Of a DNA stretch of 64,000 bases, positions 52,448-61,061 are shown piece after piece. A program made the translations under genes and the position numbers. Source of the stretch: Pelomonas aquatica (GTDB lineage Bacteria; Pseudomonadota; Gammaproteobacteria; Burkholderiales; Burkholderiaceae_C); NCBI RefSeq assembly GCF_026712205.1, contig NZ_JAPPUW010000018.1:34910-98909 (forward strand). Direction: 5' to 3'. The notes beneath the pieces were generated by a model that did no database searches, had not been told where the DNA came from, and saw nothing but the letters and a program-made list of their open reading frames with translations. Numbering within the stretch: the first letter of the stretch is position 1; the number at the start of each line of letters is the position of its first letter.

Positions 52448-53113
52448 CTAAGCCCGCTGCTGCGTCACCAGCACCGCCGCCTGCACGCGCGAATCCAGGT
52501 CGAGCTTGCGCAGCAGGTGCTGAACATGGATCTTGACCGTCGTCTCGGCGATGCCGAGCTCGCGGGCGATCTGCTTGTTGGAGTCGCCGCGGGCGATCAG
52601 GTCGACGATCTCGCGCTCGCGCGGCGACAGCGTGCCCAGCGGGTCGGGCGGCGGCGCGGCGGCCATGGAGGTCGCCTCGGCCTCGTGGCGGAAGGCCGTG
52701 GCCAGCTTGCCCGCCATCTCGGCGCTGAAGCTGGACACGCCGCGCGCCGCGCGTTCGATGGCCTGGGTCAGCTCCTGGTTGTCGGCCGTCTTCAGCAGAT
52801 AGCCGCAGGCCCCGGCGCGCAGCGCGGCGCCAAGGTCGGCCTCGGACTCGCTCATCGTCAACATCAGCACCTGGGCGGCCGGCGCGGCCGCCTTCAGCGC
52901 GGGCAGGGCCTGCACGCCGGACACGCCGGGCAGGTGGTTGTCCAGCAGGATGACCTGGGGCTGCAGCTCGGCGGCGCGGCGCTCGGCCGCGCCGGCGTCG
53001 GCGGCCTCGCCGACGACCTGCAGCTGCGGCTGCGTCGACAGCAGCGCGATCAGGCCACGGCGGAACAGCGTGTGGTCGTCGACGACGAGCACGCGGATGG
53101 GATCGGCACTCAT
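52448..53113 (-). CDS. narL: Nitrate/nitrite response regulator NarL
   Basis: A 221-residue NarL/FixJ-family protein. The receiver domain (residues about 6-120) has the acidic pair DD at VLVVDDHTLFRRG, the phosphoacceptor Asp in ILLDNHLPG and the Lys in LLKTADN. The LuxR-type HTH follows (LSPREREIVDLIARGDSNKQIARELGIAETTVKIHVQHLLRKL). It overlaps narX by 4 bp, forming a two-component pair that should respond to nitrate and nitrite. Confidence 0.95.
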   Translation of the reverse strand: MSADPIRVLVVDDHTLFRRGLIALLSTQPQLQVVGEAADAGAAERRAAELQPQVILLDNHLPGVSGVQALPALKAAAPAAQVLMLTMSESEADLGAALRAGACGYLLKTADNQELTQAIERAARGVSSFSAEMAGKLATAFRHEAEATSMAAAPPPDPLGTLSPREREIVDLIARGDSNKQIARELGIAETTVKIHVQHLLRKLDLDSRVQAAVLVTQQRA

Positions 53114-54972
53114 GGATGCACGGCCTCGGATTCGGGCAGGGAGATGCGCACCAGCGTGCCCCGCCCGGGTTGGGATTCGAGCGCCACGGCGGCGCCCACC
53201 TTGGCGGCGCGCTCGCGCATGATGCGCAGGCCCACATGGCTGTCGTCCGGCACGTCGCGCACGGGGTCGAAGCCGCGGCCGTCGTCGCGCACGTCGATCT
53301 GCCAGTGCGGCTGGTGCTTCAGGCTCACCTGCACCTGGCTGGCCTGCGCATGCTTGCGGACGTTGGACAGCGCCTCCTGCACCACATGCAGCAGCTGCAC
53401 CTGCACGTCGGCCGCCAGCGGCGCGCCGTGGCCGTCCACGGCCAGCTCGGCCGGCACGCCGCTCTGCAGCCGGAACTTCTGCAGCGTGGCCTGCAGCGCG
53501 GGCAACAGGTCGTCGCCGTCGGTGCGGGTGCGGAAGTGCATCAGCAGCGCCCGCACGTCGGCCGTGCTTTCCTTCAGGCCCAGCTCCAGTTCCTCGACGA
53601 GGCGCTCGGCCACGACGGCCCGGCCGCCCTGCTGGGCGTCCTTCAGCAGCTGCAGCTGGATCTTCATGAAGGCCAGGCTCTGCGCGATGGAGTCGTGCAG
53701 CTCGCGGGCCAGCATGCCGCGCTCCTCGGCCACGGCGGCCTCGCGCTGCAACGCCTCCCTGCGCAGCCCGTCCATCGCGCTGGCCAGGTGGCTGGCCATG
53801 CTGTCCAGCAGCTCGCGGGCCGCCTGGGTCGGCTGGGGCATCTCGCGGAACAGCAGGTCCACCTCGCCCATCACCCGGCCCTGCACCGTCAGCGCGACGG
53901 TCGTGACGGCCACGAAACCCGCCTTGGCACAGTGCGAGCCATGGCTGCCTTTGGCTCCGATGGGGATCACGCGGGCCTGGGGCTCGGGACTGCCGCAGTG
54001 GCAAGCGCCCGGGATCAGGCAGCGTTCGGCTTCGAGCATGGCCGGCGGCAGGCCCTGGGTCGCCAGCAGCACCATGCGCTGCCGGCTGGCGTCCATCCAG
54101 CGCAGCATCACGGCGTCGGCCGTGGCAGCGCGGCGCATGCGCTCGGCGAAGCCGCTGGCAAGTTCGCGCGGCGACGCGGCCTTCGCGGCAAAGGCCGTGG
54201 CCTCGTAGAGCGCGGCCAGGCGCTGCTGCTGCAGGCGCAGGTCGGCGGTCTTGGCGCGCACTTCGTCCTCCATGCCGCGGTAGACCGCCTCCAACCGCTG
54301 CGCCATGCGGTTGAAGCCCCTCGCGAGCTCGCCGAACTCGTCCTGCGAATCCTGCGCGACGCGCGCGCCCAGCGCGCCCTGCTCCAGCGCCTGCAGGCCG
54401 CGGCGCAGCCGGTCCACCGGCGCGAACACGACCAGGTGCGAGGCATACAGGAAGATCATGGACGCCGCGATGGCGATGCCCACCAGCGCCAGCTGCACGC
54501 TCGACAGCAGCGAGCTCCAGCCCGCCATGCGCGCCTCGACGACGTCGACGAGCGCGTCGATGCGCCTGACCAGGGCCTCGGCCTGAGCGCCCGTCGGCGC
54601 CGGATTTCCGCCGGCCGCGGCCTTGAGCTGCAGCCAGGACTCACGCACCTGCCGGTAGGCCTGCCGCGTGCGCGCGTCGCGCGGCAGGAACAGCGGCCGG
54701 GCCGGGTCGCCGTTCACCAGCAGGTCCAGCGACGCGTCGTAGGCCTGCACCAGGGCCGGCAGCTCGGCGGCGGCGGCCTGGTGGGCCAGCCGCCAGGTCT
54801 GCATGCGCAGCCGCCCGGCCTCGTTGACCGCCGCGGCGCCGCCCTCCAGCTGCCAGCCTATCCACAGCGTCAGCCCGATGGACGCCAGCGCGATGCACAG
54901 CAGCGCGGCACCGAGGAAGCCGACCTTGGTGGCGAGGCGCGCGCGATTCCAGCCCTTCGACATACGGCGCAT
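53110..54972 (-). CDS. narX: Nitrate/nitrite sensor histidine kinase NarX
   Basis: A 620-residue membrane kinase with two transmembrane segments flanking a periplasmic sensor. The P-box-like NEAGRLRMQTWRLAHQA lies near residue 50. A HAMP segment follows the second membrane helix, then a cysteine-bearing central region (CLIPGACHCG near residue 320), a HisKA_3 box (ARELHDSIAQSLAFMKIQLQLL near residue 425) and an HATPase domain (DDGRGFDP, HVGLRIMRERA). Starts at 54972 (MRRMSKGW) or 54963 are both possible. It overlaps narL. Confidence 0.94.
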   Translation of the reverse strand: MRRMSKGWNRARLATKVGFLGAALLCIALASIGLTLWIGWQLEGGAAAVNEAGRLRMQTWRLAHQAAAAELPALVQAYDASLDLLVNGDPARPLFLPRDARTRQAYRQVRESWLQLKAAAGGNPAPTGAQAEALVRRIDALVDVVEARMAGWSSLLSSVQLALVGIAIAASMIFLYASHLVVFAPVDRLRRGLQALEQGALGARVAQDSQDEFGELARGFNRMAQRLEAVYRGMEDEVRAKTADLRLQQQRLAALYEATAFAAKAASPRELASGFAERMRRAATADAVMLRWMDASRQRMVLLATQGLPPAMLEAERCLIPGACHCGSPEPQARVIPIGAKGSHGSHCAKAGFVAVTTVALTVQGRVMGEVDLLFREMPQPTQAARELLDSMASHLASAMDGLRREALQREAAVAEERGMLARELHDSIAQSLAFMKIQLQLLKDAQQGGRAVVAERLVEELELGLKESTADVRALLMHFRTRTDGDDLLPALQATLQKFRLQSGVPAELAVDGHGAPLAADVQVQLLHVVQEALSNVRKHAQASQVQVSLKHQPHWQIDVRDDGRGFDPVRDVPDDSHVGLRIMRERAAKVGAAVALESQPGRGTLVRISLPESEAVHP

Positions 54973-54997
54973 TCTGTTCGGCCCATCCCGATGGACC

Positions 54998-55011
54998 TTG
55001 ATCTCGCTCAA
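54998..55011. promoter_or_regulatory. FNR/DNR-like box near the narX start
   Basis: TTGATCTCGCTCAA fits TTGA-N6-TCAA. Its centre is about 33 bp before the ATG at 54972 and about 41.5 bp before the second ATG at 54963, so activation would require a leaderless transcript from the latter. It overlaps the stop region of the DUF3079 gene and could be fortuitous. Confidence 0.35.
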
Positions 55012-55223
55012 GCTTCGGGAGGGCCGGGCGCGGGGTCGTCGGCCTGCGGCGCCGGCCGCGCGTCCGGCCCCCAATCCATCCAGTCGTCGCCGAAGAGCTC
55101 GCTCGGGTGCGGCGTGGCGAGCGAGCCGTTGCCGCATTGCATGGCGTCGGCCGGGCAATAACGGTCGCAGCCCCAGCAGATGCGGCCCGGATGGGCCGGC
55201 TTGATCGGGAATTTCTTGGCCAT
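55008..55223 (-). CDS. DUF3079 small cysteine-rich protein
   Basis: A 71-residue protein, MAKKFPIKPAHPGRICWGC..., with CWGCDRYCPADAMQCGNG and a conserved HPSELFGDDW. The four cysteines could hold a metal or Fe-S cluster. I recognise it as the DUF3079 family; function is unknown. It starts 5 bp after nnrS stops and is the last gene of the NO-linked operon before narX. Confidence 0.87.
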   Translation of the reverse strand: MAKKFPIKPAHPGRICWGCDRYCPADAMQCGNGSLATPHPSELFGDDWMDWGPDARPAPQADDPAPGPPEA

Positions 55224-55228
55224 GGCGT

Positions 55229-56419
55229 TCAGCCCGGGCGGCCGTCGATGCGCGGGCGCGAGAGCACGGGCCAGTAGCGCAGCGCGTAGAGGCCGAAGCC
55301 GGCCGACCACAGCAGGGCTGACGCCAGCGCCGCATGCACGGCCTGGCCCGGTGCCGCCAGCGGCAGCAGCACGCGCACGGCCGCCGCGGCGGCCACCAGC
55401 AGATAGCAGGCGACCTCGCAGCGGTCGGCCTTCAGCAGCCGCCCGGTGTGGCCGCGGGCGGTGCGCGTCATCATGCCGATGACGAGGCCGCCCACGGCGC
55501 CCACGGTCAGCGCATGCGTGGCCACCGACGGCAGCACCCAGCCCCACTGCGCGAGGCCGCGCAGCAGCAGGTGCACCGGTACCCAGAGGTAGGCCAGGTG
55601 CAGCACCCACACCAGGGGCACGTGCAGCGTCTGCCAGGGCCGCCACAGCGCCCAGCGCCCGGCCTGGGCCGCGCAGGCGACGAGGGCGACGGCGGCCAGC
55701 GGCGTGCCCTGCAGCCCGAGCGCGTCGGCGGCCAGCAGCGCCAGCGTGGCGCCGAGCGCGGCCTTCTCGACGCGCTCGTCGCGGACCGCGCCGGCGCCCG
55801 GCACGCCGTTGTTCGTGAACATCGGGATGACCCGCCCGCCCATGACGGACAGGATGAAGAGCACCACGTCCAGCGCGACCTGGATGCCGAGCCATCCCGG
55901 CACCGTGATGACGCCCAGCTGCGCCGCGTGCACGCAGGCCGCCGCCAGCGCCAGCACGGCGAGCAGCGCGACGAAGAAATAGTTGCGCCGGTTCCTCGAC
56001 TTGAAGAAGGGCAGGGCCAGCCCGACGGCCGCGGCCAGCGGGAAGGCGACGTTGGCGACGGCGGCGGCCACGGCATAGGGCGTCAGCACCAGCACGCGCG
56101 CGGCCAGCCACAGCGCCGCCAGCGCGGCCAGCGCCCAGCCGGTGGGCGTGGGCAGATTGGTCCAGTTGCGGCCGGCCGTGAACAGGAAGCCGACGATCAC
56201 GGCCAGCGTGAAGCCGAACAGCATCTCGTGGGCATGCCAGATCGGCCCGGCCAGGTAGGCGTGGGGCAGCAGCCCCGAGAACTGCAGCGCCCACAGCGGG
56301 ACGGACAGCGCCGCGAACACGCTGGCCAACAGGTAAAAGGGCCGGAAGCCCAGCGCGAACAGCGCGAAGCCCGCGGGCGCGGCCCGGGGCGGTTCTTCAA
56401 TTTTCAGCAGGGGGTTCAT
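55229..56419 (-). CDS. nnrS: NnrS-family haem/copper membrane protein (second copy)
   Basis: A 396-residue protein with about 12 membrane segments and clear NnrS motifs: ALGFRPFYLLASVFAALSV, PIWHAHEMLFGFTLAVIVGFLFTAGRNWT, MGGRVIPMFTNNGVPGAG and HALTVGAVGGLVIGMMTRTARGHTG. It protects against NO stress in denitrifiers. It is a paralogue of the NnrS at 27895 but more typical. It overlaps the upstream membrane-protein gene by 23 bp. Confidence 0.94.
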   Translation of the reverse strand: MNPLLKIEEPPRAAPAGFALFALGFRPFYLLASVFAALSVPLWALQFSGLLPHAYLAGPIWHAHEMLFGFTLAVIVGFLFTAGRNWTNLPTPTGWALAALAALWLAARVLVLTPYAVAAAVANVAFPLAAAVGLALPFFKSRNRRNYFFVALLAVLALAAACVHAAQLGVITVPGWLGIQVALDVVLFILSVMGGRVIPMFTNNGVPGAGAVRDERVEKAALGATLALLAADALGLQGTPLAAVALVACAAQAGRWALWRPWQTLHVPLVWVLHLAYLWVPVHLLLRGLAQWGWVLPSVATHALTVGAVGGLVIGMMTRTARGHTGRLLKADRCEVACYLLVAAAAAVRVLLPLAAPGQAVHAALASALLWSAGFGLYALRYWPVLSRPRIDGRPG

Positions 56420-57506
56420 GGGCGGGGTTCCGAGGGCGGGGCATGGCCCTCCAGGCGATGGCCGAGACGGCCAGCGTGAGCGCGAAGGCGGCGATGGCCA
56501 GCGCGTTGCCGGCGGCGCCGACTGCCTTCAGCTGCGGGTTGGACAGGCCGCCGCCGAAGCGCAGGGCCAGCGACGCATGCAGCAGCAGCAGCGGCAGATA
56601 GAAGGGCCAGCCGAACGCCAGCTTCACGCGGGCGACGGCCGGCAGGATGACGGGGGCATGGCCGAGCACCATGCTGAAGACGAAGCCCAGCGCCAGCGCA
56701 TGCAGGGCCGCGTCGCGCCAGGGCTGGCCCAGCGCCGTGCCGGCCCAGGCGAGGCCGGCGACGAAGAGCCACGCATAACCCGCCAGCAGGCAGACCGCCA
56801 TATAGCGGCTCAGGCCCGCGGCGCGCACGGTGCGGCGCGCGATGTCGAACGCGACCAGCCATGCCGCCAGCGCGGCCAGAGACAGGCCGTACAGCAGGCC
56901 GCCCCAGCCGGGCGCGAAGCCGGACAGCAGCGCACCGCAGGCCGCCGCGGCCAGCATGCCGACCAGGGCCGGGCCGGCACCGGCATGGCGGCGCATCAGC
57001 CGCGTCATCTCCAGCCGCTCGGCCGCGATGGTGAACACCAGGAAGCACAGCCACAGCGGCACGACCGCGCCGGCCAGCAGGCCCAGCGCCTGCAGCAGGC
57101 TGCCCGCGGCCCAGGCCAGCGCGCCGGCCAGCAGCAGCAGCGTGTGGGTGGCGCGCTGGCGCCGCACGACGACCAGGTTCACGCCGACAAAGGCCAGCGC
57201 AGCGACCGCGGCCAGCCACGCGGCGGCAGCCGGCGCGCCACCCAGTGCGACCAGGCCGGCAGTGCCCGAGACCAGCGGCCCGGCAAAGGCCGCCGCGTGC
57301 TTGACGGCCACGGCGCGCTCGATGCCGATGACGGTGCCCATGAAGGCGCAGATCATCAGGAAGGCATGGCCGACGACCGCCGGGGCCGCCACGGGGACCG
57401 CAACGCCGGCGCGCACCAGGCCGCCGGCGATGCCGGCCAGCAGCGCCGCGGCGACCAGGCCCGCGAAGGCCAGCCGTGGCAGCAGGCCGGGAGTGCGCCG
57501 TCGCAT
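56397..57506 (-). CDS. Polytopic membrane protein of NO-stress operon
   Basis: A 369-residue protein with about 12 hydrophobic segments. Histidine-bearing membrane segments occur: VVGHAFLMICAFMGTVIGIERAVAV, ALHALALGFVFSMVLGHAPVILPAV and LHASLALRFGG. The pattern resembles the histidine layout of NnrS and haem-copper proteins, but I cannot assign a named family. Its position between a DUF59 gene and nnrS, with a 23-bp overlap, points to NO detoxification or respiration. Confidence 0.75.
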   Translation of the reverse strand: MRRRTPGLLPRLAFAGLVAAALLAGIAGGLVRAGVAVPVAAPAVVGHAFLMICAFMGTVIGIERAVAVKHAAAFAGPLVSGTAGLVALGGAPAAAAWLAAVAALAFVGVNLVVVRRQRATHTLLLLAGALAWAAGSLLQALGLLAGAVVPLWLCFLVFTIAAERLEMTRLMRRHAGAGPALVGMLAAAACGALLSGFAPGWGGLLYGLSLAALAAWLVAFDIARRTVRAAGLSRYMAVCLLAGYAWLFVAGLAWAGTALGQPWRDAALHALALGFVFSMVLGHAPVILPAVARVKLAFGWPFYLPLLLLHASLALRFGGGLSNPQLKAVGAAGNALAIAAFALTLAVSAIAWRAMPRPRNPAHEPPAEN

Positions 57507-57515
57507 CGCCCGCCC

Positions 57516-57845
57516 CTACCAGCCCATGAAGGCCTTGGCCCGGGCGCTCATGCGGTCGGTCGTCCATGGCGGCTCCCAGACCAGCTCGACGGCTATGCGC
57601 AGGCCGGCGGGGACGACGCGGTCCAGCTCGGCGCAGGCCTCGTCGACGATGACGTCGGTGGCCGGGCAGGCGGCCGACGTCATCGTCATGCGCACCTGCA
57701 CGAGCTCGGGCGTCACCGTCACGCCGTAGACGAGGCCGACGTCGACGATGGACATCGCGACCTCGGGGTCCACGACGCGGCGCAGCGCCGCCTGGATGGG
57801 CTCGCGCAGCTCGGCGGGTCCGTCGTAGGGATAGGCCTCGCTCAT
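57516..57845 (-). CDS. MIP18/DUF59 (SufT/PaaD-like) iron-sulfur assembly protein
   Basis: A 109-residue protein with the DUF59 signatures ALRRVVDPEVAMSIVDVGLVYGV and VRMTMTSAACPATDVIVDEA, where the conserved cysteine is in the MTSAACP block. Proteins of this family support Fe-S cluster assembly. Here it overlaps nsrR by 4 bp, so it may repair clusters damaged by NO, including that of NsrR. Confidence 0.9.
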   Translation of the reverse strand: MSEAYPYDGPAELREPIQAALRRVVDPEVAMSIVDVGLVYGVTVTPELVQVRMTMTSAACPATDVIVDEACAELDRVVPAGLRIAVELVWEPPWTTDRMSARAKAFMGW

Positions 57846-58297
57846 GGCCTGGCCTCCGCCGGCGCCATGAAGCGCAGCACCTGCACCAGCTCCTGCCGGT
57901 TGGCCGTGATGTCGGCGAGGGTGTAGCGGTCCAGCACCGCGTAGAAGGCCTGCACCGCCTCGGCCAGCACGCCCTTCAGCCGGCAGTGGCTGACGATGGC
58001 GCAGTGGCTGGCCTCGGCCGAGAAGCATTCGGCCGGCAGCGCCTGGCCCTCGGTGTCGCGCACGACCCGGCCGATGCCGATGCGCGCGGGCGGCAGCGCC
58101 AGCATCAGCCCACCGCCCTTGCCCCGCACGGTGACCAGCCAGCCGCGCCTGGCGAGGTGGTGCACGACCTTGGTCAGGTGGTTGACCTTGATGTCGAAGG
58201 CCGCGCAGATCTCGCCCACCGTGGCCCGCCGCCCGGGCTCGGCGGCCAGGAACATCAGCACGCGCAGGCTGTAGTCGGTGAAGGCGGTGAGCCGCAT
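57842..58297 (-). CDS. nsrR: NO-sensing Rrf2-family repressor NsrR
   Basis: A 151-residue Rrf2 protein starting MRLTAFTDYSLRVLMFLA, with the helix-turn-helix FDIKVNHLTKVVHHLARRGWL and three cluster cysteines at about 91, 99 and 105 (ECFSAEASHCAIVSHCRL). NO damage to the [4Fe-4S] or [2Fe-2S] cluster releases repression. The gene lies 19 bp downstream of norB, so it is probably controlled by the same promoter, where a NsrR-like site is present. Confidence 0.94.
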   Translation of the reverse strand: MRLTAFTDYSLRVLMFLAAEPGRRATVGEICAAFDIKVNHLTKVVHHLARRGWLVTVRGKGGGLMLALPPARIGIGRVVRDTEGQALPAECFSAEASHCAIVSHCRLKGVLAEAVQAFYAVLDRYTLADITANRQELVQVLRFMAPAEARP

Positions 58298-58316
58298 GCT
58301 TGCAAGTCCTCTCGTT

Positions 58317-60593
58317 TCAACGGCCGCGGGCGGGGGCCGCACCTGCGGCCGGCAGGCGGTCCGCTGCGCGGCGGCGCAGCAGGAACAGCGCGTACACGGC
58401 CAGGAAGATGCTGCCCGCGGCGAACACGATATCGCCCGGCACGCGCAGCCACACCAGGGTCTCCATCAGCTTGGAGTGGATGACCTCCGGCGAGCGGGCG
58501 TACCACAGGCCGCGCGTGATGCTCTCGTAGGCCTGGTAGATGCCGGCCGGCAGCAGCGACATGAAGACCATCATCGCCAGGCCGATGTTCAGGCTCCAGA
58601 AGGCGGGCTTCAGGAACTTGTCGGCATGCAGGGCGCGGTCGTAGAGGCCGCGCAGGCAGAACAGCATCAGGCCGATGCCCAGCATGCCGTAGACGCCGAA
58701 CAGCGCCGCATGGCCGTGGGCCGCCGTCATGTTCAGGCCCTGCACGTAGTACAGCGAGGCCGGCGGGTTGATGGCGAAGCCCAGCAGGCCGGCGCCGACG
58801 GTGTTCCAGAAGCCCACGGCGACGAAGCTCAGGATGACCCACTTGTAGGCGCCCAGCCAGGCCACGTTCTTCGAGCGGCGATACGTCTGCAGCGCCTCCA
58901 GGCCGATCAGCGTCAGCGGCACGACCTCCAGCGCGGAGAACACCGCGCCGACGGCGATGACCGACGTGGGCGAGCCCGTCCAGTACAGGTGGTGCAGCGT
59001 GCCCAGGATGCCGCCGAACAGGAAGACGATGGTCTCCGCGACGATGGCCCGGTTGGCCGACGGCGCGCTCACGAGGCCGAGGTTGGTGAAGATCAAGGCG
59101 ACGACGGCGGTGGCGAAGACCTCGAAGAAGCCCTCGACCCACAGGTGCACCAGCCACCAGCGCCAGTACTCGACCATCGAGTAGTGGGTGTGCTGGCCCC
59201 AGGCCAGCGACGTGGCGTAGAAGCCGCCGATGCAGGTGGCCGACAGGAAGACCATGGCGATGAGGCCACGCGTCTGCGAGGGCTTCATCAGCGCCGGCCA
59301 AAGCGCGCGGCCGAGCAGGAAGACCCAGAACAGCAGGCCGATGAAGAGCAGGATCTGCCAGACGCGGCCCATGCTGGTGTACTCCAGGCCCTGGTTGCCG
59401 AGCCAGAAGCTGAAGTCCACGCCGCGATGCTGCAGCGTGCCCAGCCAGCCGGTGATGGTGGAGCCCAGCACGACGATGATGAGTGCCCAGAACAGCGCAT
59501 CGACGCCGAGCTTCTGCAGCCTGGGTTCGCGCCCCGACAGCAGCGGCGCGACGTAGAGGCCGGTGGCCAGCCACGCGGTGGCGATCCAGAACACGCCGAT
59601 CTGCGTGTGCACGGTGCGGCTGATCGTGTACGGCAGGACCTGCGCCAGCGGGATGCCGAAGAAGGACTGGCCCTCGACCGCGTAGTGGGCGGTGATGGCG
59701 CCCATGCCGATCTGCAGCAGCATCAGGCCGATGACGACGAAGAAATACTTGCGCGTCGCCTTCATCGACGGCGTGGCCTTGGCGCCCAGCAGCGGGTCGG
59801 CCTTGGGCACGACGGCGACTTCATCGCCCTCGTCGGCCTTGTGCAGCCACAGCATCGCCGCGATGCCGGCCAGCAGCAGGATGATGCTGGCCATGGACCA
59901 CATCGCCGCCGACGCGCTCATGGTGTTGCCCACCATCGGCTCGTGCGGCCAGTTGCTGGTGTAGGACAGGCCGGCCTCGCCGGGGCGGTCCGTCGCCGCG
60001 GCCCAGGCCGACCAGAAGAAGAAGGCGGTGAGCGCCTGGCGCTGCCCGGCCTCGGGCAGCGCGTCGGCCGTCATCGCGTACTGGTCGCGCAGCTTGTCCA
60101 GCGCCGGGTCGTTGCCGAACAGGCCCTCGTAGTGCGCGGCCACCGCGCGGATGGCCTGGGCGCGCTCGGCGGTGACGCGCACGTCGCCGCTGGCCTCGTC
60201 ATAGGTGTTGCGGCGCATCTCGTCGCGCACGGCCTGGTCGACCGCCGCGCGCTGCACGTCGCCGACCGGCAGGCCGCCCTGCTGCTGCTCGGCCAGGCGC
60301 CTGGCCTGCAGGGCCACGGCCTCGCGGTGCAGCCAGTCGGCCGACCAATCGGGCGCGACATAGGCGCCGTGGCCCCACACCGTGCCCAGCTGCTGGCCGC
60401 CGGCGGACAGCCAGGCCTGCTGGCCCAGCTGGATCTGGTCATGCGTGAACAGCACGTCGCCGTCCGCGCTGACCACGCGGTTCGGGATGGGCGGGGCCGA
60501 CAGATAGATCTGCCAGCCCAGATAGCCCAGGGCCCCGAACGACAGGACAAAGATCAGCGCCAGCCAACGCCAGAGCCTTTTCGTGGACTTCAT
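58317..60593 (-). CDS. norB: Quinol-dependent nitric oxide reductase
   Basis: A 758-residue qNor protein. An N-terminal segment and periplasmic cytochrome-c-like region without a haem-binding motif (residues about 35-220) precede 12-13 membrane helices of the NorB fold: RTVHTQIGVFWIATAWL, HLWVEGFFEVFATA, LGTLHHLYWTG and NMTAAHGHAALFGVYGMLGIG, which carry the haem b, b3 and FeB histidines. It reduces NO to N2O with electrons from quinol. It follows the DUF2249 gene and precedes nsrR in a NO-responsive operon. Confidence 0.97.
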   Translation of the reverse strand: MKSTKRLWRWLALIFVLSFGALGYLGWQIYLSAPPIPNRVVSADGDVLFTHDQIQLGQQAWLSAGGQQLGTVWGHGAYVAPDWSADWLHREAVALQARRLAEQQQGGLPVGDVQRAAVDQAVRDEMRRNTYDEASGDVRVTAERAQAIRAVAAHYEGLFGNDPALDKLRDQYAMTADALPEAGQRQALTAFFFWSAWAAATDRPGEAGLSYTSNWPHEPMVGNTMSASAAMWSMASIILLLAGIAAMLWLHKADEGDEVAVVPKADPLLGAKATPSMKATRKYFFVVIGLMLLQIGMGAITAHYAVEGQSFFGIPLAQVLPYTISRTVHTQIGVFWIATAWLATGLYVAPLLSGREPRLQKLGVDALFWALIIVVLGSTITGWLGTLQHRGVDFSFWLGNQGLEYTSMGRVWQILLFIGLLFWVFLLGRALWPALMKPSQTRGLIAMVFLSATCIGGFYATSLAWGQHTHYSMVEYWRWWLVHLWVEGFFEVFATAVVALIFTNLGLVSAPSANRAIVAETIVFLFGGILGTLHHLYWTGSPTSVIAVGAVFSALEVVPLTLIGLEALQTYRRSKNVAWLGAYKWVILSFVAVGFWNTVGAGLLGFAINPPASLYYVQGLNMTAAHGHAALFGVYGMLGIGLMLFCLRGLYDRALHADKFLKPAFWSLNIGLAMMVFMSLLPAGIYQAYESITRGLWYARSPEVIHSKLMETLVWLRVPGDIVFAAGSIFLAVYALFLLRRRAADRLPAAGAAPARGR

Positions 60594-60635
60594 GATGAGG
60601 TTTCCTTCTCTTCTCAAGTGCTCGATGGATGCGGC

Positions 60636-60923
60636 TCAGTGGCCGCCACAGCCGCCGCAGCAGCGGCCTTCGCCATGCGCGGGCGCAACGCGCGACAGCC
60701 GCGCCTGCCAGACGCCGGCGCCGACCTCGCGCGCGTCCCACGCGAAGCGGGCCGGCAGCTCCCGTTGCAGCCGCAGCAGCAGGGGGTTGGGGTCGCTGTC
60801 GTCGATTAACTCGGCGCTGCCGCCCGCGTCGAGGGCCAGCAGCAGTTCCTGGACGCGGCCCGGCCGCGATTCGCGGGCGAGGCCGCGCAGGTCGACCGGG
60901 GTGGGAGAGGGGTTGGATGCCAT
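60636..60923 (-). CDS. DUF2249 protein with Cys/Gly-rich tail, first gene of norB operon
   Basis: A 95-residue protein with a DUF2249 domain (VDLRGLARESRPGRVQELLLAL, LIDDSDPNPLLLRLQREL) and the tail CCGGCGGH, similar to the GGCGCGGGGGCS tail of the protein at 37136. It lies 42 bp upstream of norB. Function unknown; the tails suggest metal binding. The start at 60923 is just after the NsrR-like and FNR-like sites. Confidence 0.85.
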   Translation of the reverse strand: MASNPSPTPVDLRGLARESRPGRVQELLLALDAGGSAELIDDSDPNPLLLRLQRELPARFAWDAREVGAGVWQARLSRVAPAHGEGRCCGGCGGH

Positions 60924-60934
60924 GGCTTTTAAAT

Positions 60935-60951
60935 ATGCATACAGAATGCAT
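60935..60951. promoter_or_regulatory. NsrR-type operator
   Basis: ATGCAT at 60935 and ATGCAT at 60946 form a 17-bp palindrome with 5-bp spacing, matching most positions of the NsrR consensus ATGYATTTNAARTRCAT. It overlaps the transcription start predicted from the FNR-type box at 60981, a position suited to repression. Confidence 0.7.
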
Positions 60952-60980
60952 GAATCTTAAAAACCTGGCCCGGGCGGGCA

Positions 60981-60996
60981 TTTGACCTGCGTCAAA
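60981..60996. promoter_or_regulatory. FNR/DNR-type box of the norB operon
   Basis: TTTGACCTGCGTCAAA is a perfect TTGAC-N4-GTCAA palindrome. Class II activation would place the start site near 60947 with a leader of about 24 bases. Confidence 0.75.
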
Positions 60997-61061
60997 TCGC
61001 CGGCATGTCCGGGCCGCCGCGCGGCATCACGCGGGCGGCGAGGGCGGGGTGGGCGGGCGCC

